From positions 1 to 16,515 of the forward strand of contig CANQEC010000029.1 in NCBI GenBank assembly GCA_947594335.1: a stretch of 16,515 nucleotides of DNA, written 5' to 3'. This document shows, one piece after another, positions 7,644 through 13,272 of the stretch (positions are counted from its first letter, which is position 1; the number at the start of each line of letters is the position of its first letter). The position numbers were made by a program, and so were the translations under genes. The notes beneath the pieces were generated by a model. That model was not told where the DNA came from and searched no databases. It saw only the letters and a program-made list of their open reading frames with translations. The stretch comes from an uncultured Lachnospiraceae bacterium. GTDB lineage: Bacteria > Bacillota > Clostridia > Lachnospirales > Lachnospiraceae.

Positions 7644-8437
7644 TGCCGGATTTTATATCACAGCGGGAAAAGCAAAAATATTTCCGCTCACTGAATGAAG
7701 AACAGAAAATAAATGCTCTGAACGAAATGATAGAGGAAGCGGAACACATCGTTTTCCTCGGCGGAGCCGGTGTTTCGACAGAGAGCGGGATACCGGATTT
7801 TCGGAGTAAAAATGGACTGTATCGCAAAAAAGACAGACGCTTTGGCCGTTACAAGCCGGAGTATCTCCTGAGCTATGACTGCCTGGACAAAAGACCGGCG
7901 GTGTTTTTCGATTACTTCCGGAAAAATCTTGACTGCCGAACCGCCTGTCCGAATGATGCCCACAGAAAGCTGGCCAGGATGGAGCAGCAGGGGAAGCTTG
8001 ACGGGGTGATCACCCAGAATATAGACGGGCTTCATCAGAAAGCAGGCAGCAGGAACGTATGGGAGATTCATGGGAGCGCCCTGCGGAGCTATTGCGTGAG
8101 CTGCCATACGGAATACGGAGAAAATTTTATATTTGAGAGCGCCGGGGAGATACCGCATTGTCCCAAATGCGGGAAAATGGTCCGCCCGGACGTCACCTTA
8201 TACGGAGAGCTGCTGCCGCAGAGGGCTTATGAGGAGGCGGTCGCGCTGATACGGTATGCCGATCTGCTGATGATCGGAGGCACCTCTCTGGAGGTTGGCT
8301 CGGCCGCGCAGCTTGGGCATATGTATCATGGAAAATATCTGGTGATTATCAATAAGGGCAGGACAAAGATGGAAGGAAAGGCTGACCTGGTCTTTCACGA
8401 CAATATTTCCAAGGTGATGAATGCGATCGATATTTAA
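7640..8437 (+). CDS. Sir2-family NAD-dependent protein deacylase
   Basis: NAD-dependent lysine deacylase (sirtuin), 265 residues, cytoplasmic. The NAD-binding motif is GAGVSTESGIPDFRS (42-56). TQNIDGLHQKAG lies at 125-136, and the catalytic histidine is H144 in WEIHGS. A zinc-binding pair, C152-x2-C155 and C174-x2-C177, surrounds the small domain. GTSLEVGSA (214-222) and VIINKG near 236-240 complete the Rossmann site. All catalytic and zinc residues are present, so it should be active. The length is normal for bacterial CobB/NpdA-type enzymes. The start ATG overlaps the methyltransferase stop, and a second ATG three bases on (7643) is better spaced from AAGGTGAG. Acyl preference cannot be read here. 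No macrodomain or lipoate-ligase gene is nearby, which argues against the SirTM ADP-ribosylation subclass. Confidence 0.96.
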   Translation: MMPDFISQREKQKYFRSLNEEQKINALNEMIEEAEHIVFLGGAGVSTESGIPDFRSKNGLYRKKDRRFGRYKPEYLLSYDCLDKRPAVFFDYFRKNLDCRTACPNDAHRKLARMEQQGKLDGVITQNIDGLHQKAGSRNVWEIHGSALRSYCVSCHTEYGENFIFESAGEIPHCPKCGKMVRPDVTLYGELLPQRAYEEAVALIRYADLLMIGGTSLEVGSAAQLGHMYHGKYLVIINKGRTKMEGKADLVFHDNISKVMNAIDI

Positions 8438-8482
8438 GGATTTTTGCGATAGAGGAAGGATAAGCGCTGTACGATGCCAGAC

Positions 8483-8504
8483 TATTTAGATAAAATTCTA
8501 AATA
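8483..8504. promoter_or_regulatory. Upstream operator O1 of the sdpRI promoter
   Basis: A 22-bp inverted repeat with half-sites TATTTAGA (8483-8490) and TCTAAATA (8497-8504) around a 6-bp AT spacer. It ends 4 bp before the -35 box. The half-sites are identical to those at 8539-8560, so one dimeric regulator, most simply the ArsR-family protein encoded next, should bind both. Confidence 0.75.
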
Positions 8505-8508
8505 TCAA

Positions 8509-8537
8509 TTGACAAAGCCAAGGTATTATGTTAGTCT
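8509..8537 (+). promoter_or_regulatory. sigma-A promoter of the sdpR-sdpI operon
   Basis: A perfect -35 box, TTGACA (8509-8514), is followed by a 17-bp spacer and TAGTCT (8532-8537). The weak -10 is preceded by TG at 8529-8530, making an extended -10 element. Palindromes lie just upstream of the -35 and immediately downstream of the -10, the expected layout for a repressed, autoregulated promoter. Confidence 0.8.
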
Positions 8538-8538
8538 A

Positions 8539-8560
8539 TATTTAGAAATATTTCTAAATA
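8539..8560. promoter_or_regulatory. Downstream operator O2 of the sdpRI promoter
   Basis: A perfect 22-bp palindrome, half-sites TATTTAGA (8539-8546) and TCTAAATA (8553-8560), with the spacer AATATT itself symmetrical. It begins one base after the -10 box and covers the likely transcription start, so bound repressor would block initiation. Its centre is 56 bp from that of O1. Confidence 0.8.
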
Positions 8561-8583
8561 GTTTCAGGGAAGGAGGAATGCCG

Positions 8584-8868
8584 ATGGCTTTTGCTGATAC
8601 GTTTAAGGCGCTTTCGGATCCGGTTCGCCGGGAGATTCTGATGATACTGCGGCATGGAAGTCTGTCTGCCGGTGAGATCGCAGGCCAGTTTGATATGACA
8701 GGGGCGACGATCTCCTATCACTTGAGTATTCTGAAGAAGGCGGATCTGGTGCGGGAGACGAAGGTGAAGAATTATGTTTATTATGGGTTAAATACTTCCG
8801 TGGTGGAAGAGATTATGCTCTGGCTTTCTGAACTGAAAGGGGGAAATGAAGATGATAAAAAGGTATAA
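8584..8868 (+). CDS. sdpR: ArsR-family transcriptional repressor, SdpR-like
   Basis: Small winged-helix repressor of 94 residues. The family opening is FKALSDPVRREILMIL (about 7-22). Helix-turn-helix residues follow in GSLSAGEIAGQFDMTGATISYHLSIL, and the wing is in LVRETKVKNYVYYGL. No metal-binding cysteine motif is present, which separates it from metal-sensing ArsR proteins and fits SdpR. In the Bacillus subtilis system SdpR represses sdpRI and is sequestered at the membrane by SdpI bound to toxin; the same logic is inferred here. The start is ATG 8584 with GGAGG 7 nt upstream. The ATG at 8578 is only one base from that site. The gene overlaps sdpI by 17 bases, and its promoter carries two matching palindromes, supporting autoregulation. 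Confidence 0.93.
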   Translation: MAFADTFKALSDPVRREILMILRHGSLSAGEIAGQFDMTGATISYHLSILKKADLVRETKVKNYVYYGLNTSVVEEIMLWLSELKGGNEDDKKV

Positions 8869-9481
8869 ATCTATGCTTGCGCTGACCAGCTTTCTCACAA
8901 TCTGTCCGGTATTTGCGGGGATTTTTCTCTGGAGCCGCCTGCCGGAACAGGTAGCGACTCATTTTGGAACGGGGAATATTCCGAACGGGTGGAGCAGCAG
9001 GCCGTTCGCGGTGTTCGGCATACCTCTGATGCTGCTGGCGATTCATTTTCTTTGTGTTTTTGCGACGATGGCGGATCCGCGAAAGCAGAATATCAGCGGA
9101 AAACTGTTCCACTGCGTCGTCTGGATTGTGCCGCTGATCTCTCTGGTTGTGATGGCTTCCGTCTACGGATACGCGCTCGGGATGACAGTTGATATCGGGA
9201 TGTGGGTGAATCTGATCGTCGGGGCAGTTTTTATCATTCTGGGAAATTATATGCCCAAGTGCGGGCAGAATTATACCATAGGGATCAAGCTTCCCTGGAC
9301 ACTGGAGAGTGAGGAGAACTGGAACCGGACGCACCGGCTGGCCGGCTGTCTGTGGATTTTTGCCGGTTTTATATTTCTGGTCAATGCCTTTTTCCAGAGC
9401 GGATGGGTGGTAGCGGCCTCTCTTGCAATGACACTGATTCCCGTGGGGTATTCTTTTGCTTTGTACCGGAAGGGAATCTGA
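8852..9481 (+). CDS. sdpI: SdpI-family immunity/signalling membrane protein
   Basis: Multi-pass membrane protein, 209 residues. Six hydrophobic segments lie at about 8-27, 53-74, 87-107, 117-134, 164-181 and 186-204. The N-terminal DUF1648-like part has LPEQVATHFGTGNIPNGW (30-47). The C-terminal SdpI part has the hallmark GNYMPKCGQNYTIGIKLPWT (131-150), continuing with LESEENWNRTHRLAG. In B. subtilis SdpI gives immunity to the SdpC toxin and passes the signal to SdpR. The start is ATG 8852, 8 nt after AAAGGGGG; ATG 8846 is possible but too close. No sdpA, sdpB or sdpC homologue is in the window, so it probably responds to a toxin made elsewhere in the genome or by competitors, or has drifted to another envelope role. 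Confidence 0.95.
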   Translation: MIKRYKSMLALTSFLTICPVFAGIFLWSRLPEQVATHFGTGNIPNGWSSRPFAVFGIPLMLLAIHFLCVFATMADPRKQNISGKLFHCVVWIVPLISLVVMASVYGYALGMTVDIGMWVNLIVGAVFIILGNYMPKCGQNYTIGIKLPWTLESEENWNRTHRLAGCLWIFAGFIFLVNAFFQSGWVVAASLAMTLIPVGYSFALYRKGI

Positions 9482-9597
9482 TGAAGTCGGAAAGATTCAG
9501 AAACCGGCTTTCCTGTGCTGGTTTTATCAGGCCTGTAATCGAAAGACTTTGGAGCAGCACTGGAGCAAAAATCAATGATATTTTCGGATGGAACTGA
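9481..9597 (+). CDS. Possible 38-residue peptide coupled to sdpI (uncertain)
   Basis: An ATG at 9481 shares its A with the sdpI stop codon (TGATG), a classic coupling arrangement, and GGAAGGGAA lies 4 nt upstream. The reading frame gives 38 residues with a basic first half (KSERFRNRL), no membrane segment, and an end in NDIFGWN. I know no homologue. The reverse strand is also open across this stretch, which weakens the coding case, and the block may be an intergenic repeat. Confidence 0.25.
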   Translation: MKSERFRNRLSCAGFIRPVIERLWSSTGAKINDIFGWN

Positions 9598-9603
9598 TAG
9601 ACT

Positions 9604-9638
9604 AATCGAGGCTTCTTGGGGGGTCTCGATTTTGTTAT
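9604..9638 (+). terminator. Possible terminator of the sdpRI operon
   Basis: AATCGAG (9604-9610) pairs with CTCGATT (9625-9631). Four more G-C or wobble pairs extend the stem inward, and the sequence after it is TTGTTAT. The T-run is short, so efficiency is uncertain. Confidence 0.5.
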
Positions 9639-9838
9639 GCGCAGGCTCGCATGTGGAAATCAGTTGCTGGCGCATGTTCCATATCCTGGTTTGTTTTTTA
9701 AGACACTTTTCCTGGTTTTTAAGAAATGTGAAATAACGCATAGGAAGATATGGAAGAAACACAAAAAGCAGGCTATAATATAAAAAACAGATGAAGGTAC
9801 GTTGTAAGTGAAAAGCACTTGAAGGGAGTGACGGACAA
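9639..9838 (+). promoter_or_regulatory. Non-coding region with a candidate promoter for the AlbA_2 gene
   Basis: No gene is supported here. Two imperfect direct copies built on TCCTGGTTT...TTTTTAAGA lie at 9684-9703 and 9710-9724, 26 bp apart. A good -10 box, TATAAT (9774-9779), has a weak -35 (TGGAAG, 9751-9756) at 17 bp. This would start transcription near 9786, about 50 nt before the TTG start. Reverse-strand reading frames across 9381-9854 look like chance openings or part of a dispersed element. Confidence 0.45.
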
Positions 9839-11401
9839 TTGAATCAGGAAACATTTCGCTCTATTCTTTCTATTGGAGAGACCGTGGCAGTAGAATTTAA
9901 ACGCTGCGGGAACGGAATTGAACATGACGTTTATGAAAGCGTCTGTTCATTCCTGAATCGGTTCGGCGGTGATATTTTCATGGGTGTTCTCGATGATGGA
10001 ACTGTGATTGGGGTGCCGAAAAAAGCTGTGTCGGATATGATTAAAAACTTTATCAGTGTTATCAGTAATGATGGCATTTTTCATCCAACAGTCTATCTTG
10101 CTCCTGAGTTAATAGAGTTTGAAGGACACACAATTATTCATGTTCATGTGCCTCCCAGCTCGGAGGTTCACAGTTATAAAAGGGTGATCTATGACCGTGT
10201 GGATGATGCCGATGTGAGAGTGATGGCTACCGGCGCGATTGCTGCCATGTACATCCGGAAACAGAATGTGTTTACGGAGAAGAAGATATATCCATATGTT
10301 ACGCTGGAAGATCTGCGTCTTGATTTACTCCCGCGTATCCGTCAGGCTGCGGCGAACCATGCGATGGGGAGGCATCCGTGGCAGGATATGGATGACATGG
10401 AGCTGCTGAAAAGCGCGGGATTATGTGGGACAGACGCAGCTACCGGCGAAAAAGGTTTTAATCTTGCGGCGATTCTCATACTGGGGAGAGATGATGTGAT
10501 TCAAAACGTTTGCCCTACGTATGAGACAGATGCTCTTGTGCGAAAGGTTAATCTTGATCGGTATGATGATCGGGAGACTGTGCGTACAAACTTGATTGAA
10601 AGCTATGACATTCTGATGGATTTTGCCAGAAAACATTTATCGGACAAGTTCTTTCTGGAGGGTGTTGACCGTATTAGTCTCCGGGATGTTCTTGTGCGGG
10701 AAATGGTGAGTAATACCTTGATGCACCGGGAGTTTATCAGTTCTTACATGGCGAAATTTGTTATTATGCAGGACAGAATGTATACAGAAAATGCGAATCG
10801 GGCGGCAAAAGATGGATTGATTACACCGGACAATCTGGAACCTGTATCGAAAAATCCTATCATAGCAACATTTTTCAGAAATATTGGCAGGGCTGACAGA
10901 CTCGGTTCCGGCGTAAGAAATCTGTTTAAGTACAGCAGATTTTATTCGGGAGGAGATCCGAAACTTAGTGAAAGTGATGTATTTCGGATTATTGTTCCCC
11001 TGAATGAATCCTATTCCTACGATTATGAGCTGGGAAGGAATAAGTCTGAAAATAGCGGCTCCGGAACTGATTTTGGCACCAATGGCATAAATAAAAATGC
11101 CGGTGGTTTTAAATTGAATCCGGGGCAAGGTATGACCCAAGATACGACCCAAGATATGACCCAAGATACGACCCAAGATACGACCCAAGATATATGTCAG
11201 CGGATCCTGAGTTTTTGTATTGTTCCCAGAAGCAAACAGGAAATCCTTACTTTTTGCGGATACAAAAGTAAAAAACGATTCACACAACATTATGTAGCTC
11301 CATTGCTTGAAAGCGGAAAATTAAAAATGACAATTCCCGATAAACCTAAAAGCAAAAACCAGAAATATGTTACAGTAAATTTAAAGAAAATTGAGAATTA
11401 A
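9839..11401 (+). CDS. AlbA_2 (Schlafen-like) / HATPase_c_4 domain protein with C-terminal winged helix
   Basis: Predicted cytoplasmic nucleic-acid-associated regulator or accessory protein, 520 residues. The N-terminal AlbA_2 domain (about 10-120) shows GETVAVEFKR, then VYESVCSFLNRFGGDIFMGVLDDGTVIGV. Many relatives are misnamed RecG-like helicases, but no helicase motifs occur here. The HATPase_c_4 domain (about 280-390) has LRDVLVREMVSNTLMHREF, with the N-box asparagine N292 and H296, and later GRADRLGSGVRN. A low-complexity linker of TQD[TM] units (432-451) leads into a winged-helix-like end (about 452-515). The start is a TTG at 9839 with AGGGAG about 10 nt upstream and a TATAAT promoter before it. 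The gene is AT-richer than the mannosidase region. Its role is unknown; the family is frequent in defence islands and accessory DNA. Confidence 0.85.
   Translation: MNQETFRSILSIGETVAVEFKRCGNGIEHDVYESVCSFLNRFGGDIFMGVLDDGTVIGVPKKAVSDMIKNFISVISNDGIFHPTVYLAPELIEFEGHTIIHVHVPPSSEVHSYKRVIYDRVDDADVRVMATGAIAAMYIRKQNVFTEKKIYPYVTLEDLRLDLLPRIRQAAANHAMGRHPWQDMDDMELLKSAGLCGTDAATGEKGFNLAAILILGRDDVIQNVCPTYETDALVRKVNLDRYDDRETVRTNLIESYDILMDFARKHLSDKFFLEGVDRISLRDVLVREMVSNTLMHREFISSYMAKFVIMQDRMYTENANRAAKDGLITPDNLEPVSKNPIIATFFRNIGRADRLGSGVRNLFKYSRFYSGGDPKLSESDVFRIIVPLNESYSYDYELGRNKSENSGSGTDFGTNGINKNAGGFKLNPGQGMTQDTTQDMTQDTTQDTTQDICQRILSFCIVPRSKQEILTFCGYKSKKRFTQHYVAPLLESGKLKMTIPDKPKSKNQKYVTVNLKKIEN
11132..11191 (+). 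repeat. Five tandem 12-bp repeats within the AlbA_2 gene
   Basis: Five consecutive 12-mers of the form AYGACCCAAGAT lie head to tail. They differ only at base 2 (T, C, T, C, C), which encodes M or T in a TQD[MT] string. The unit is a multiple of three, so copy-number change would lengthen or shorten the linker before the winged helix without breaking the frame. Confidence 0.95.
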
Positions 11402-11404
11402 AAG

Positions 11405-11433
11405 TTTGCGCGATTAAGAAGCCCGCAAATCTT
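11405..11433. repeat. Weak hairpin between the AlbA_2 and AAA-nuclease genes
   Basis: TTTGCG (11405-11410) and CGCAAA (11424-11429) form a 6-bp stem with a 13-base loop, followed by TCTTT. It lies just after the AlbA_2 stop codon. It could be a weak terminator or attenuator, leaving possible read-through into the next gene. Confidence 0.3.
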
Positions 11434-11484
11434 TACAAACCTCTGGCACATCTATGAAAAGCAGGGGAAAGGACGTGAGTTCAT

Positions 11485-13191
11485 ATGAGAAAAAAGCTGC
11501 CGATAGGCATTGAAAATTTTGAGGAATTTTCGAGAGAGGGTTTTTATTACGTGGATAAAACCATGTTCATCGCGGAGCTTTTGCGCGGCTGGGGGAAAGT
11601 GAATCTTTTCACCCGTCCCCGGCGTTTTGGGAAATCGCTGAATATGAGTATGCTGAAAGCTTTTTTTGAGATTGATACCGATCGGTCCCTGTTTGACGGA
11701 CTGAAGATTTCGCGGGAGAAGGAATTGTGTGAAAAGCACATGGGAAAGTATCCGGTGATATCGATCACGCTGAAAAGTGTGAGCGGACTGGATTACCGGA
11801 CGGCGTGCGCCGCGCTTCGGGGCGTGATCGGAGAAGAGGCGCTTCGATTCGGTTTTCTGGAAAACAGTGAGCAGCTGTCCGGGAAGGAACGGAATATGTA
11901 CCAGCGTCTGACAGAGATGGAAAATGCGCAGGATGCTGTCTTTTCCATGCCGGACGCGGTACTTGCGGACAGCCTTCGGATCCTTTGCAGGCTTCTGGAA
12001 AAGCATTACAAAAAGAAAGTGATTCTTCTGATTGATGAATATGATGTACCGCTTGATAAGGCATTTCAGGCCGGATATTATGATAAAATGACAGTGATGC
12101 TCAGCAATCTTCTGGGAAATGTGATGAAGACGAATGACAGTCTGCAGTTTGCGGTCCTCACGGGCTGCCTGCGTATCTCAAAGGAGAGTATTTTTACAGG
12201 ACTGAATAATCTGAAAACGCATACGATCACAGGAGACAGATATGATGAATATTTTGGCTTTACGGATGAGGATGTGGACAGGATACTGGAATTTTATCAT
12301 TTGTCCGGATACAGAGATCTGATCAGAGAATGGTATGACGGATATCGGTTTGGCGGCGTATCTGTTTACTGCCCCTGGGATGTGGTCAATTATTGCGACG
12401 CGCTGCTGGGAAATCCTGAGGCTGTGCCTGAGAATTACTGGGCCAATACGAGCGGCAATGCTCTGATCAGGCGTTTTATAGAGAGAGCAGACCGACAGAC
12501 CAGGGGAGAGATTGAACAGCTGGTTGCGGGAGAAAGCGTTACCAAGGAAATAAATGAGGAACTGACTTATAATGAACTGGACAACAGCATGGAAAATCTC
12601 TGGAGCGTGCTGTTGTCCACCGGATATCTGACATCCGAGGGGAGGATATCCTCAAAACAGCATAGACTTGTCATTCCCAACAGGGAGATCCGTTCTTTGT
12701 TTATCACCCAGATCCAGGAGTGGTTTCAGGAAACGGCAGCGGAAGATATGGAGAAAACAGAGCGTTTCTGTCAGGCGTTTGCCAGGGGAGAGGAAAAGCA
12801 GATTGAGGAAATGCTGAATGAATATCTGTGGGATTCAATCAGTGTGCGCGATACAGCAGTCCAAAAAGAGATGCAGGAGAATTTTTATCATGGGATGCTT
12901 CTGGGGCTTCTGCGCCATAAGAACAGATGGCTGGTGAGCTCCAACGCGGAATCCGGAGAAGGTTACAGCGATCTTATAATAGAAACGCCGGAACGGACAG
13001 GCGTGGTGATTGAGATTAAATATGCGCAGGATGGCGATCTGGAAAAAGGGTGTGACAGAGCGCTTGCGCAGATAGAAGAAAAAAGATATGACGCAGTTCT
13101 TCTCAGGGATGGCATGAAGAAGGTCATTCGGTATGGGATTTCTTTTTATAAAAAAAGCTGCAGAGTAGAGAAACAGAGGGCGGCAGGGTAA
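11485..13191 (+). CDS. AAA-ATPase-like protein with C-terminal PD-(D/E)XK nuclease domain (DUF1703 type)
   Basis: Protein of 568 residues matching the AAA-ATPase-like plus PDDEXK_9 family, which is abundant and often multi-copy in gut Firmicutes and Bacteroidetes. The N-terminal signature is LPIGIENFEEFSREGFYYVDKT. A non-classical P-loop follows, RPRRFGKSLNMSML (45-58). Walker B is VILLIDEYDVPLDKA (179-193), and sensor-like TGCLRISKESIF lies at 227-238. The C-terminal nuclease fold shows GEGYSDLII (D496) and VVIEIKYA (E510, K512), so the D...ExK triad is intact. Family members have no settled function, and roles in conflict or mobile-element biology are proposed. ATG 11485 follows AAAGGA by about 11 nt and begins at the conserved family start. 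It lies 83 bp after the AlbA_2 gene on the same strand. Confidence 0.93.
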   Translation: MRKKLPIGIENFEEFSREGFYYVDKTMFIAELLRGWGKVNLFTRPRRFGKSLNMSMLKAFFEIDTDRSLFDGLKISREKELCEKHMGKYPVISITLKSVSGLDYRTACAALRGVIGEEALRFGFLENSEQLSGKERNMYQRLTEMENAQDAVFSMPDAVLADSLRILCRLLEKHYKKKVILLIDEYDVPLDKAFQAGYYDKMTVMLSNLLGNVMKTNDSLQFAVLTGCLRISKESIFTGLNNLKTHTITGDRYDEYFGFTDEDVDRILEFYHLSGYRDLIREWYDGYRFGGVSVYCPWDVVNYCDALLGNPEAVPENYWANTSGNALIRRFIERADRQTRGEIEQLVAGESVTKEINEELTYNELDNSMENLWSVLLSTGYLTSEGRISSKQHRLVIPNREIRSLFITQIQEWFQETAAEDMEKTERFCQAFARGEEKQIEEMLNEYLWDSISVRDTAVQKEMQENFYHGMLLGLLRHKNRWLVSSNAESGEGYSDLIIETPERTGVVIEIKYAQDGDLEKGCDRALAQIEEKRYDAVLLRDGMKKVIRYGISFYKKSCRVEKQRAAG

Positions 13192-13272
13192 ATGTATGAG
13201 TAAGTAATTATGAACAAAATGTCTGTGTATCCTTTATACCAGTACAATAACGAAAGGAGTCCAAAGAATATC

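Noticed and set aside
9271..9762. 163-codon minus-strand frame across the sdpI end and intergenic region
   Set aside because: No ribosome site or domain; it overlaps the conserved SdpI C-terminus and the putative terminator.
11132..11191. CRISPR-like array
   Set aside because: The repeats are direct tandem 12-mers without spacers and lie inside a coding frame.
10637..11290. 217-codon minus-strand frame with RILGHILG-type repeats
   Set aside because: The repetitive residues simply mirror the 12-bp tandem repeats of the sense gene.
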